This document shows, piece by piece, positions 18,882 through 27,357 of a stretch of DNA of 64,000 nucleotides. This DNA is from Sphingomonas hominis (lineage in GTDB: Bacteria; Pseudomonadota; Alphaproteobacteria; Sphingomonadales; Sphingomonadaceae): contig NZ_JABULH010000003.1 of NCBI RefSeq assembly GCF_013328205.1, positions 124,001-188,000 on the forward strand, given 5' to 3'. A program made the position numbers and the translations under genes. The notes beneath the pieces are model-generated. The model ran no database searches and had not been told where the DNA came from. It saw only the letters and a program-made list of their open reading frames with translations. Numbering within the stretch: position 1 is the stretch's first letter; each line of letters begins with the position of its first letter.

Positions 18882-19181
18882 ATGGCCAATCTCGACGGCA
18901 CCTATGATTGCACGGTGAAGTCGCCGCTGGGCGACCAGAATCTGACGCTGACGGTCAAGACCGAGGGCAACAGCTTCTCGGGCCAGGCATCGGGCGCGAT
19001 GGGCGCGTCCGACGTGTCGGGCGAGGTCGAGGGCGACACGCTGAAGTGGAAGCAGCAGATGACCTCGCCGATGCCGATGACGCTGGATTGCAGCGCGACG
19101 ATCAACGGCGACACCGTGACCGGCCAAGTCGGCGCGGGCGCGTTCGGCAGCTTCCCGTTGTCAGGCACGCGCACGGCATAA
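18882..19181 (+). CDS. Hypothetical protein, 99 aa, predicted small beta-barrel
   Basis: Follows an AAGGAG site and ends just before a terminator. The sequence alternates strands with Gly/Asp turns (DGTYDCTVKSPLGDQNLTLTV, GNSFSGQASG, GDTLKWKQQM, DTVTGQVGAGAFGSFPLSGT), and two Cys. The pattern is repetitive and suggests a small all-beta domain binding a hydrophobic ligand. No signal peptide. Similar small proteins are frequent in sphingomonads without an assigned role. It could be co-transcribed with the peptidase upstream (90-base gap). Confidence 0.7.
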   Translation: MANLDGTYDCTVKSPLGDQNLTLTVKTEGNSFSGQASGAMGASDVSGEVEGDTLKWKQQMTSPMPMTLDCSATINGDTVTGQVGAGAFGSFPLSGTRTA

Positions 19182-19207
19182 TTGCCCTGTCGAATACGTA
19201 AGCAGGA

Positions 19208-19240
19208 GCGCGTCGCCCGGTTGCGGGCGGCGCGCTTTTT
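19208..19240 (+). terminator. Rho-independent terminator
   Basis: Stem GCGCG-T-CGCCCG / CGGGCG-G-CGCGC with a 4-base loop GTTG and one T-G wobble, followed by five T. It ends the transcript of the 99-aa protein and probably of the M16 gene. Confidence 0.85.
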
Positions 19241-19476
19241 CGTGGAACGGGTGGACCGCGCGACTCGGGCGTGCGGCAAGCGGCGCGAGCCCAAGCAGTT
19301 TTCGTCCACGACCGAGAACTTTTGCCGAAACAGGCATCGGCTCAACAGGCGAAGGGCCGTCAGTCGCAGCAGAACCGCGACCAATGTCTATGATTTAAGC
19401 GGGTAATTGTTAACCGGATACACACGCTACTCGTCCAGAACCTCCGCAATGGAGCCATTGCTCGTTAGGGAGTGAT

Positions 19477-21714
19477 ATGACGCTGGACGAAGCGCAACGA
19501 CTCGCATGCCTCGCCGATTACGGGGTGATGGGAACCGCGCCGGAAGACACGTTTGACCGTTTAACGGCACTGGGCTCCGCTTTTCTCAAGCTGCCGATGT
19601 GCGCGGTGAACCTGATCGGCGACGACGAGCAGTGGACGAAGTCCGCGCAGGGACTTCAACCCGGCAGCACGCCGCGCCACCTCTCCTTTTGTACGCACAC
19701 GATCCAGGGCACGGAGCCGCTGATCATCGCGGACGCCGCGCAGGACGCGCGTTTTCGCTCGAACCCATTCGTCACCGATGCGCCGCACATCCGATTTTAC
19801 GCCGGTGTCCCGCTCATCAATGCCGAGGGCATGAGGCTCGGCGCGTTCTGCGTGCTGGGCGACCAACCGGTTCACGATTTCGGCGAGGGCGAGATCGACC
19901 TGCTCAAGCGGCTGGGCGCGATCGTCACCGACCGGTTGGAGACGCGGCGCAGCACGCTCAACCTCGCGACCGCGGACGGGTTCGCCGGCGCAACCGCGCT
20001 GGCGCTGGTGCTGGCGAGTGCGGATGGGCGCGTCCGGTTGTGGAATGCCGCGGCCGAGCGGATGTTCGGTTATTCGGCGGATGAGATGATCGGCCAGCCG
20101 CTGACCCGCATCATGCCCGAACGGTTCCGCACCGCGCACGTCAACGGGCTGTCGCGGGTCGTCGCGGGCGGCGCGTCGACGCTGTCGGGCAAGAGCGTCG
20201 AGGTGGTCGGGTTGCGCGCGGACGGCTCCGAGTTCCCGGTCGAATTGTCGGTGTCTGTGTGGCAGGGGCCGGCGGGTGTCGAGATCGGCGCCAATCTGCA
20301 GGACATCACCGAGCGCCGCGCACGCGCGGCCGCGTTGCAGCACATGGCCTCGCACGACAATCTGACCGGGCTGCCCAATCGTCACGGGTTCGAGGAGAAG
20401 CTGCGCGCCCAGTGCGAGAACGGTGGCGCGGCTTCGCTGATCGTGCTCGACCTCGACGAATTGAAGGTCATCAACGACACGCTGGGGCACGCCACCGGCG
20501 ACCTGTTGCTGCAGATGGTCGCGGTGCGCCTGTTGGCGATGATCCCGGCCGATGCCGCGCTCGCGCGCGTCGGCGGCGACAGTTTCGCGGTGCTGCTGCC
20601 CGGCGACGACCTGATCCGCGTGTCGCACGTGGCGCGAACATTGTTGTCGGCGACCAAGGATGCGTTCGCGGTGGGCGAACGCAATCTGAACGTCGCTTTC
20701 AGCATCGGCGTGGCGGTGGCCCCGTTGCACGGTGCCGATGCTGCGCAATTTATGGTCCGTGCAGATTTGGCGCTGCTGGACGCGAAAAAGGCGGGCGGTC
20801 GGACGTTTCGCCTGTTCAACGCCGGGATGGAGGAACAGCTCGCGGCCAGGCGTGCCTTCAACGACGAGCTGTTGCAGGCACAGGCGCGCGGCGAGTGGGA
20901 GCTGGTCTATCAGCCGCAGGTCTGCTTGTCCGACGGGCGGCTGATCGGGGCCGAGGCGCTGCTGCGCTGGCGTCATCCACGACGCGGGCTGCTGGCGCCC
21001 GGCGCGTTCCTGCCGGCGTTGGAGAAGCATTTGCTGGCGTATGACGTCGGTTGCTGGGTGCTGGACGAAGCGTGCCGGCAGCTCGTCGCGTGGCGCGCCA
21101 AGGGACTGGCGCTCGAGCGGATCAGCGTCAATCTGTTCGCCGCGCAGATCGAGGCTGGGACGCTGAACGAGGTGGTGGCGGCGACGCTGGAGCGCCACGC
21201 GTTGCGGCCGCAGGATCTGGAGCTGGAGATCACCGAGACGATCGTGCTGCGCCACGACGACGAGGCGCTGGAGCCGCTGCGGCAGTTGCACGAATGTGGC
21301 GTATCGATCGCGTTCGACGATTTCGGCACCGGTTACGCCTCGCTCAGCACATTGAAGCGCTTTCCGTTGTCGCGCCTCAAGATCGATCGCAGTTTCGTCG
21401 GCGATATCGAGCGCGAGCCGCACAGCGTGGCGATCGTATCGGGGGTGGCGAGCATCGGCCGCGCGCTCGACCTGTGCGTGATCGCCGAAGGGATCGAGAC
21501 CGAGCAGCAGGCGGCGCTGGTCGAGAAGCTCGGTTGTACCGAGGGGCAGGGCTATCTGTTCGGCAAGCCGTTGGACGCGGCGACGTTCGAGCAGATGTCG
21601 TTCGCGCGCGGGATGCGCGAAGTGTGGGCATGTTGTTGGTGGCGAATGACTGAAGGCGGGGCGCTGTCCGGATGCTGCCATGACGAGGATGCGAGAAGCG
21701 GCTTGACAGCGTGA
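19477..21714 (+). CDS. GAF-PAS-GGDEF-EAL cyclic-di-GMP signalling protein
   Basis: 745 aa. Order: GAF about 20-155 (LIIADAAQDARFRSNPFVT), PAS about 165-285 (GRVRLWNAAAERMFGYSADEMIGQPLTRIMP), GGDEF about 300-450, EAL about 465-720. The GGDEF site reads GGDSF (366-370), a change at the metal-binding Glu, so the cyclase half may be weak or only bind GTP. The EAL site looks intact: GAEALLRW (Glu493), SVNLFA, ELEITET, AFDDFGTGYAS, LKIDRSFV, AEGIET. I expect a c-di-GMP phosphodiesterase with sensory input. The last 30 residues (WACCWWRMTEGG...) are Cys-rich and atypical. Confidence 0.9.
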   Translation: MTLDEAQRLACLADYGVMGTAPEDTFDRLTALGSAFLKLPMCAVNLIGDDEQWTKSAQGLQPGSTPRHLSFCTHTIQGTEPLIIADAAQDARFRSNPFVTDAPHIRFYAGVPLINAEGMRLGAFCVLGDQPVHDFGEGEIDLLKRLGAIVTDRLETRRSTLNLATADGFAGATALALVLASADGRVRLWNAAAERMFGYSADEMIGQPLTRIMPERFRTAHVNGLSRVVAGGASTLSGKSVEVVGLRADGSEFPVELSVSVWQGPAGVEIGANLQDITERRARAAALQHMASHDNLTGLPNRHGFEEKLRAQCENGGAASLIVLDLDELKVINDTLGHATGDLLLQMVAVRLLAMIPADAALARVGGDSFAVLLPGDDLIRVSHVARTLLSATKDAFAVGERNLNVAFSIGVAVAPLHGADAAQFMVRADLALLDAKKAGGRTFRLFNAGMEEQLAARRAFNDELLQAQARGEWELVYQPQVCLSDGRLIGAEALLRWRHPRRGLLAPGAFLPALEKHLLAYDVGCWVLDEACRQLVAWRAKGLALERISVNLFAAQIEAGTLNEVVAATLERHALRPQDLELEITETIVLRHDDEALEPLRQLHECGVSIAFDDFGTGYASLSTLKRFPLSRLKIDRSFVGDIEREPHSVAIVSGVASIGRALDLCVIAEGIETEQQAALVEKLGCTEGQGYLFGKPLDAATFEQMSFARGMREVWACCWWRMTEGGALSGCCHDEDARSGLTA

Positions 21715-22084
21715 CGCTGTTTGTGTACAAAACAGGAACATCGAGATGGTGTGACACCCGATCGGGTGACGAAAGGGCCGGGCGGCCGGGGTGATGCACT
21801 CCGCCGCGCCGGCCCTTCGTCGTTCGGGGCGCCGGGCGCCGGGCGCGGGTGGCGGCCGTGCGGCTGTGCCGGGGCGGGTATGGGCTCCGGGCGTCGTTTG
21901 GCGCGTTTCGCGACCAGCGTGGCGCGCGTTCTCTCGGCATCCTCGGATCAGGTCCGGGGTCGCGCTTCTGGGACAGTGCAAGAGAAGGCAGCGGGATCCC
22001 GGATCAAGTCCGGGATGACGAAGGTGGTTGGTTGGGAACCGCTCTGGGCGCGGGCGGTGCGGATGGGCGAGGGGGAGAGCAGAC
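21715..22084. other. Intergenic region ahead of the gene-transfer-agent cluster
   Basis: 370 bases without a supported gene. It contains a two-armed dispersed repeat at 21940-22022 and GC-rich low-complexity sequence. It is where the promoter of the head/tail cluster would be expected, but I see no clear motif. Confidence 0.55.
21940..22022. repeat. Dispersed REP-like repeat, two-armed copy
   Basis: cctcggatcaggtccggggt ... then gatcccggatcaagtccggg followed by atgacgaaggtgg. Two arms separated by about 30 bases, next to the start of the head/tail cluster. Confidence 0.65.
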
Positions 22085-22636
22085 ATGGACGAGAAGGGGG
22101 CGGGCGGCGCGTTGGTGCTGCGCGGGGGAAAGTTGCGGCCGGTGCAGCGCGCGAGCGTGAAGCGCAACGGCTTTTCCCAGGCCGGTCGTGCGCGCTTCAT
22201 CGAGGTGCTGGCGGCGACGTGCAACGTTAAGCTGGCGACCGACGCAAGCGGGGTGTGCGGAAGCGCGATCTATAACACGCGGCGGCGTGATCCCGCCTTT
22301 GCCGCGGACTGGGACGCGGCACTGGCGAGCGGGTACGACCGGTTGGAGGCGGAGGCGCTGCGCTACGCGCTGGAGCGGTTGCCGGTGATGGTCGATCCCG
22401 GCGCGGCGGGCGAGAGCGACGTCGCGCGCGACGTGATCGCGCGCAGCCCGGCGGCGGCGCTGGCGGCGGGTCGCGCGAGCGAGGCGGACCTGCGCTTCGT
22501 GCTGGCGATCCTCAACCGCTACGCCGGGGCGGTGAGGGGCGAGCGCGCGATCCGGCAGCCGCGGCCGAGCGAGGCGGACACCGACGCGCGGCTGACCGCG
22601 CTGCTCGATACGCTCGAGCGGCAGATGGCGCGATGA
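22085..22636 (+). CDS. Gene-transfer-agent small terminase-like protein (g1 position)
   Basis: 183 aa, first gene of the cluster, overlapping the large terminase start by ATGA. It has a helix-turn-helix-like region (RARFIEVLAATCNVKLATDA, then GSAIYNTRRRDPAFAADWD, about residues 30-80) as in small terminases that recognise DNA for packaging. The C-terminus is a charged helix. The domain match is by appearance and position. Confidence 0.7.
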   Translation: MDEKGAGGALVLRGGKLRPVQRASVKRNGFSQAGRARFIEVLAATCNVKLATDASGVCGSAIYNTRRRDPAFAADWDAALASGYDRLEAEALRYALERLPVMVDPGAAGESDVARDVIARSPAAALAAGRASEADLRFVLAILNRYAGAVRGERAIRQPRPSEADTDARLTALLDTLERQMAR

Positions 22637-23982
22637 GCGGCGGGAGCGGGGCGACGGGGAGCGGGGCAACGGAGAGCGGCGACGCGTCGCCGGTCGAGCG
22701 GCTGGCGCAGCTGTCGCCGGCGTATCGGCAGCGGATCATCAGCAAGTTGCCGGTCGGGTTTCGGCGCGAGTTGGCGGAGCGGTGGCGCTTGCGCGCGCAC
22801 GACGGGCAGCTCGCACCGCCGGGCGACTGGCAGGTGTGGCTGATCCGCGCGGGGCGCGGGTTCGGCAAGACGCGCGCGGGGGCGGAATGGGTCAATGCCG
22901 CGGCCAAGGCGCGCGCGATCCGCGTCGCGCTGGTCGGCGCGACGATCGAGGACGCGCGGCGCGTGATGGTGGAGGGGCCGAGCGGGGTGATCGCGGTGGC
23001 GGGAGCGGATGTGCCGCTGGTGTGGAAACCGGCGCGCGGCGAGGTGCGCTGGCCGTCGGGCGCGGTGGCAACGGTCTATTCGGCGGCGGCGGCCGAAGGC
23101 TTGTGCGGGCCGGAACATCACCTCGCCTGGGCGGACGAGCTGGGCAAGTGGAAGGGGGTGGAGGCGTGGAACAACCTGCTGATGGGCCTGCGGCTGGGGG
23201 ATGATCCGCGCGCGCTGGTGACGACGACGCCGCGCACCACGCAGCTGATGCGGCAGGTGATGGCGGCACCGGGCACGGTCGAGACGCGCGGGCGTACGCG
23301 CGACAACCCGCACCTGCCCGCGCGGTTCGTGAGCGCGATGGAGGCGGCGTACGGCGGCACGCGGCTGGGGCGGCAGGAGCTGGAGGGCGAGATGATGGCG
23401 GACGTGGTGGCTGCGCTGTGGACGCGCGCGCTGCTCGACGCGCAGCGGGTGACGCCCAGGCGGGTGCCGGTGCTCAGGCGCGTGGTGGTAGGGGTCGACC
23501 CGCCGGCGAGCGCCGGGGGCGACGCGTGCGGGATCGTCGCGGCGGGGCTGGGCGTCGACGATTGCGGCTACGTGCTGGAGGATGCGAGCGTCGCGGGTGC
23601 CTCGCCCGAGAATTGGGCGCGCGCAGTGGCGGGGTGCGCTGCCCGGCACGGAGCGGACCGGGTGGTGGCGGAGAAGAACCAGGGCGGCGACATGGTCGGG
23701 CACGTGCTGCGTACCGTCGACGCTGGCTTGGCCGTAACGTTGGTGCACGCGAGCCGCGGCAAGGCGGCGCGCGCGGAGCCGGTGGCGGCGCTCTACGAAA
23801 CGCGGCGGGTGTGGCACGCGGGCGCGTTCCCGGCGCTGGAGGACGAGCTGGCGGGATTGCAGGCGGGCGGCGGGTACGAGGGGCCGGGCCGATCACCCGA
23901 CCGCGCCGACGCGTGCGTATGGGCGCTGAGCGCGCTCATGCTGGGCGCGCGGGGCGAGGCGAGCGTCAGGGTGTTGGGGTAG
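22633..23982 (+). CDS. Phage/GTA large terminase (g2)
   Basis: 449 aa, typical of GTA terminase. Walker A is RGFGKTRAG (Lys79), Walker B LAWADELGKW (Asp168-Glu169), motif III-like ALVTTTPRTT. The C-terminal RNase-H-like nuclease has VVVGVDPPAS and the acidic RADACVWALSAL. It pumps and cuts DNA into the head; in GTAs, random host DNA. Starts at ATG 22633 inside the stop of g1. Confidence 0.92.
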   Translation: MSGGSGATGSGATESGDASPVERLAQLSPAYRQRIISKLPVGFRRELAERWRLRAHDGQLAPPGDWQVWLIRAGRGFGKTRAGAEWVNAAAKARAIRVALVGATIEDARRVMVEGPSGVIAVAGADVPLVWKPARGEVRWPSGAVATVYSAAAAEGLCGPEHHLAWADELGKWKGVEAWNNLLMGLRLGDDPRALVTTTPRTTQLMRQVMAAPGTVETRGRTRDNPHLPARFVSAMEAAYGGTRLGRQELEGEMMADVVAALWTRALLDAQRVTPRRVPVLRRVVVGVDPPASAGGDACGIVAAGLGVDDCGYVLEDASVAGASPENWARAVAGCAARHGADRVVAEKNQGGDMVGHVLRTVDAGLAVTLVHASRGKAARAEPVAALYETRRVWHAGAFPALEDELAGLQAGGGYEGPGRSPDRADACVWALSALMLGARGEASVRVLG

Positions 23983-24025
23983 CGGCGCGACGCGCAGGTT
24001 CGGCGACGGTGCTCGCGTGGTCGCT

Positions 24026-24060
24026 GAGAAGCGGGATCCCGGGTCGAGCCCGGGGTGACG
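24026..24060. repeat. Dispersed REP-like repeat inside the GTA cluster
   Basis: gagaagcgggatcccgggtc followed by gagcccggggtgacg, one arm, in the 163-base gap between terminase and portal. Confidence 0.65.
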
Positions 24061-24145
24061 GGTAGATGGCGGCGGTGGTGTTTCTCCACCCGCTGCGCGG
24101 GCAGGCGTGCGGGGCGTCGCGGCTCACGGAATAGGGGACAGACAG

Positions 24146-25231
24146 ATGGCATGGTTCGGGTGGAAGCCCGGGCGCGAGGGGTCGCGTCCGGCGTTGTCGC
24201 GGGTGCTGGGTGGCGGGGTGCGCGCCGCGTCCGGTGAGTGGCCGCAAGGATATGAGGCACAGGTGCGTGCGGGGTACTGCCGCAACGCGGTGGCGCAGCG
24301 CGCGGTGAAGCTGCTGGCGGAGAGCGTGGCGCGCGCGCCGCTGAACGTCGGGGACGATGGCTTGCGCGCGCTGGTGACGCAGCGTGGGCTGTTGGAGACG
24401 GTGGCGGCGCAGATGTTGCTGCACGGCAATGCGTTCGTGCAGCTGGGGCTGGGTGAGGACGGGCGGCCCGCCGAGCTGTTCGCGCTGCGTCCCGAGCGGG
24501 TGACCGTGGAGCCGGACGCGCAAGGCTGGCCGGCGGCATATCGCTACACGGTGGCGGAGCGGGTGACGCGCTTGCCGGCGGAGAGCGTGATCCACCTGCG
24601 CGCGTTCAACCCGGTCGACGACCATTACGGGCTCGGCTGCCTGGGTGCGGCATCGGGGGCGATCGCGATCCACAATGCGGCGGCGGCGTGGAACAAGGCG
24701 CTGCTCGACAATGCGGCGCGCCCCAGCGGCGCGCTGGTGTACGATGCGGGCGATGGCGCGACGCTGTCGGCGGAGCAGTTCGCGCGGTTGAAGGAGGAGA
24801 TGGAGGCGGGGTTCCAGGGCGCGGCCAATGCGGGGCGGCCGATGCTGCTGGAGGGAGGGCTCAAATGGCAGGCGATGAGCCTCTCGCCCGCCGACATGGA
24901 TTTCGTGGCGACGAAAGCGGCGGCGGCGCGCGAGATCGCGCTGGCGTTCGGCGTGCCCTCCATGCTGCTCGGGCTGCCGGGCGACAGCACGCACGCGAAC
25001 TACAAGGAAGCGAACAAGGCATTGTGGCGGTTGAGCGTGCTGCCGCTGGCGGGTGCGATCCTGGGCGCGTTGCGCGACGGGTTGGCCGGGTGGTTCGGCG
25101 AGGCGGTGCTGGAGGTCGACCTCGACATGGTGCCGGTGCTGGTCGAGGACCGCGAACGATTGTGGCGGATGGTGTCGGCGGCCGAGTTCATCACGCGCGA
25201 CGAGAAGCGCCAGATGGTGGGCTGGGCATGA
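24146..25231 (+). CDS. Phage/GTA portal protein (HK97 type, g3)
   Basis: 361 aa. It has the portal features YCRNAVAQRAVKLLAESVARAPL near 45-68, LLHGNAFVQLGL near 105, YRYTVAERVTRLPAESVIHLRAF near 145-167, and MLLGLPGDSTHANYKEANKALW near 285-305. It forms the dodecameric DNA gate at the head vertex. The ATG at 24146 was chosen as the start of the conserved MAWFGWKPG stretch; the SD is weak (GGGGACAGACAG). Confidence 0.92.
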   Translation: MAWFGWKPGREGSRPALSRVLGGGVRAASGEWPQGYEAQVRAGYCRNAVAQRAVKLLAESVARAPLNVGDDGLRALVTQRGLLETVAAQMLLHGNAFVQLGLGEDGRPAELFALRPERVTVEPDAQGWPAAYRYTVAERVTRLPAESVIHLRAFNPVDDHYGLGCLGAASGAIAIHNAAAAWNKALLDNAARPSGALVYDAGDGATLSAEQFARLKEEMEAGFQGAANAGRPMLLEGGLKWQAMSLSPADMDFVATKAAAAREIALAFGVPSMLLGLPGDSTHANYKEANKALWRLSVLPLAGAILGALRDGLAGWFGEAVLEVDLDMVPVLVEDRERLWRMVSAAEFITRDEKRQMVGWA

Positions 25232-25557
25232 GCGCGGGTGCGGGCGCCGTTCTGGCGCAGTTGCTGGCGCAAGGTGCCGAGCGCGGGGCCGACATGGCGA
25301 CGCTGCGCGGGATCGCGGAGGAAGCGGGCGAGCTGGGCGCGACGCGCGCGCTGACGCGGCTCGGCCTCGCCGACGATGGTGCGGGCGCGGATGTGGCGGA
25401 GCTGCGTGAGTTGCTGAAAGCGTGGCGCGACGCGAAACGATCGGCGTGGAAGGCGCTGGTCGCGTGGGTGGCGCGGATGGCGTGCGCGCTGCTGCTGCTC
25501 GGGCTGGCGGTGAAGCTGGGGGCCCTGAAGTTGGGAGTGGGGGAGTGGGTCAAGTGA
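25228..25557 (+). CDS. Small membrane-anchored GTA-cluster protein, 109 aa
   Basis: ATGA overlap with the portal and GTGA overlap with the protease. A helical, Ala/Glu-rich N-terminal half is followed by one membrane span (WVARMACALLLLGLAVKLGAL, about 78-98). Genes of this size with one span sit between portal and protease in sphingomonad GTA clusters (DUF6127-like, by recollection). Role unknown. Confidence 0.65.
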   Translation: MSAGAGAVLAQLLAQGAERGADMATLRGIAEEAGELGATRALTRLGLADDGAGADVAELRELLKAWRDAKRSAWKALVAWVARMACALLLLGLAVKLGALKLGVGEWVK

Positions 25558-25925
25558 TCCGCGTCGAGGGCTATGCCGCGGTGTTCGACCGCGTCGATCG
25601 CGCAGGCGACGTGGTGCGCCGCGGCGCGTTCGCGGACGTCGCGTGCGTGCCGCTGCTGGTGCAACATCGCGGGCAGGCGGTGGGGCGGATCGAGGCGATC
25701 GGCGAGGATGCGCGGGGCCTGCGCGTCGTGGCGGTAGTGGAGGATGCGGGCGTCGCGCGGGCGGTGGCTGGCGGGGCGCTTGCCGGACTGTCGGTCGGGT
25801 ACCGCGCGCGGGCGGTGCGGCGGGGCGTGTGGCGCGAAATCGTGGGCGCCGAGCTGGCGGAGGTGAGCCTGGTCGCGGTGGCGATGCAGCCGGCGGCGCG
25901 GGTGGAGCGGGTGAGCGCGGTGTAG
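25554..25925 (+). CDS. HK97-family prohead protease (g4)
   Basis: 123 aa, GTG start overlapping the previous stop. It begins IRVEGYAAVFDRVDRAGDVV and has the catalytic His38 in VQHRGQAVGRI and Ser80 in GLSVGYRA, followed by the ELAEVSLVAVAMQPAARV strand. It trims the capsid protein during head maturation. Short but complete for the GTA type. Confidence 0.88.
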   Translation: MIRVEGYAAVFDRVDRAGDVVRRGAFADVACVPLLVQHRGQAVGRIEAIGEDARGLRVVAVVEDAGVARAVAGGALAGLSVGYRARAVRRGVWREIVGAELAEVSLVAVAMQPAARVERVSAV

Positions 25926-25961
25926 CGACCGGTTCTCGCGGCTGGGTTCGGAGCGGTTGCG

Positions 25962-25998
25962 AGAAGAAGCGGGATCCCGGGTCGAGCCTGGGATGACG
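25962..25998. repeat. Dispersed REP-like repeat inside the GTA cluster
   Basis: agaagaagcgggatcccggg followed by tcgagcctgggatgacg, nearly identical to the copy at 24026-24060; located between protease and capsid genes. Confidence 0.65.
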
Positions 25999-26114
25999 AG
26001 GGTGGGGCGGGTGCCCTCCGTATCAACAATTTCGGTTCGGGCGGGGCTGGGGCCACGTCCGGGTGGCCTCGTTCGCGTGTGCGGGCAGGGTGTTTTTCGT
26101 GTGGGAGAATAAGC

Positions 26115-27113
26115 ATGAACGATGTGGTGGTGCGGCCGGTGTTGGACGGTGCGCGTGCGGTGGCGGGTGCGTTCGACGGTTTCGTCAGGTCGGGCGCGGT
26201 GATCGAGACCAAGGCGTTCACCGGGGTGACCGGGGATGCGGGGGGCTTCGCGATCCCCAAGGAGATCGACGCGGTGATCGACGCGACGCTCAAATCGGCG
26301 AGCCCGATCCGCGGGATCGCGAGCGTGGTGGAGGTGGGCTCGGCGGGCTATCGCAAGCTGGTGACGACGGGTGGCACGCCGTCGGGCTGGGCGGCGGAGG
26401 CGGACGCGCGGCCGGGAACGGCGACGCCGGTGTTCGCCGAGATCGCGCCGCCGATGGGGGAGCTGTACGCCAACCCGTCGGCCAGTCAGGCGATGCTGGA
26501 TGATGCCTTGTTCGACGTCGAAGGCTGGCTGGCGGGCGAGATCGCGGCCGAGTTCGCCAAGGCGGAGGGCGCGGCGTTCGTGAACGGCAGCGGGGTCAAC
26601 CGGCCGCGCGGGTTTCTGCAATCGCCGACCAGCAACGCGGGTGACGCGACGCGCAGCTTCGGAACGCTGCAACATCTCGCCAGCGGGGCGGCGGGTGATT
26701 TCGGCGCCGGCGCGCCCGAGCGGTTGATCGACCTGGTGCAGTCCTTGCGCGCGCCGTACCGGCAGGGGGCGACGTGGGTGATGAACGCGTCGACGATGGC
26801 GCGCATCCGCAAGTTCAAAACGAGCGACGGGCAATTTCTGTGGCAGCCGAGCCTGGTCAGCGGGCAGCCGGCGACCTTGCTCGGCTATCCGGTGGTCGAG
26901 GCGGAGGACATGCCCGACATCGCCGCCAACAGCCTGTCGATCGCGTTCGGCAATTTCCGCGCGGGCTATCTGATTACGGAACGCAGCGAGACCAACGTGC
27001 TGCGCGATCCGTATTCGAACAAGCCGTTCGTGACCTTCTACGCCACGAAACGCGTCGGCGGGTGCGTCTCGAACAGCGAGGCGATCAAGCTGATGAAGTT
27101 CGCCGCCGCGTGA
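26115..27113 (+). CDS. Major capsid protein, HK97 fold (g5)
   Basis: 332 aa. It has GGFAIPKEIDAVIDATL near 48, GWAAEADARPGTATPVFAEI near 96-115, GEIAAEFAKAEGAAFVNGSG, RPRGFLQSP and PYSNKPFVTFYATKRVGG, the HK97 N-arm, A- and P-domains. Only about 30 residues precede the N-arm, so the long scaffolding delta domain (about 100 residues in HK97 and RcGTA) is missing. Start at 26115 follows GTGGGAGAATAAGC; the 12 extra upstream codons do not add a helix. Confidence 0.92.
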   Translation: MNDVVVRPVLDGARAVAGAFDGFVRSGAVIETKAFTGVTGDAGGFAIPKEIDAVIDATLKSASPIRGIASVVEVGSAGYRKLVTTGGTPSGWAAEADARPGTATPVFAEIAPPMGELYANPSASQAMLDDALFDVEGWLAGEIAAEFAKAEGAAFVNGSGVNRPRGFLQSPTSNAGDATRSFGTLQHLASGAAGDFGAGAPERLIDLVQSLRAPYRQGATWVMNASTMARIRKFKTSDGQFLWQPSLVSGQPATLLGYPVVEAEDMPDIAANSLSIAFGNFRAGYLITERSETNVLRDPYSNKPFVTFYATKRVGGCVSNSEAIKLMKFAAA

Positions 27114-27124
27114 CATGCGGGCGC

Positions 27125-27150
27125 CCTTGGATTGCCAAGGCAATCCAAGG
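27125..27150. repeat. Perfect 12-2-12 palindrome after the capsid gene
   Basis: CCTTGGATTGCC-AA-GGCAATCCAAGG begins 12 bases after the capsid stop. No T-run follows, so it is not a simple terminator; it could be a transcript-stabilising or processing hairpin, or a protein-binding site. Confidence 0.65.
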
Positions 27151-27357
27151 AGTCGCCACGGCGGGCAGCGGGCGCGGCATCGCCGCGTCCGTCTGACGGT
27201 GGGGCGGGCGTGGCGATCAGGACGCTGACCGGTGAGCGGGCCGTTGCGCTGATCTCGGGGGATAGTGGCCGCGCTGAGGGGCGCGCCGATCGTGTCGCGC
27301 GGGCGATCCGAGGCCGCGCGTCCGGCGCGCGGGCGGATGGTCGGGAAAGGAGGCGAG

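Noticed and set aside
19561-22224. An 887-codon minus-strand open frame opposite the GGDEF-EAL gene.
   Set aside because: Arg/Gln/His-rich composition and no motif; the plus strand carries well-formed GAF, PAS, GGDEF and EAL domains.
27132-27357. Possible small gene between capsid and g6 in the plus strand.
   Set aside because: No ribosome-binding site, Arg/Gly-rich composition, and it would run through the strong ribosome-binding site of g6.
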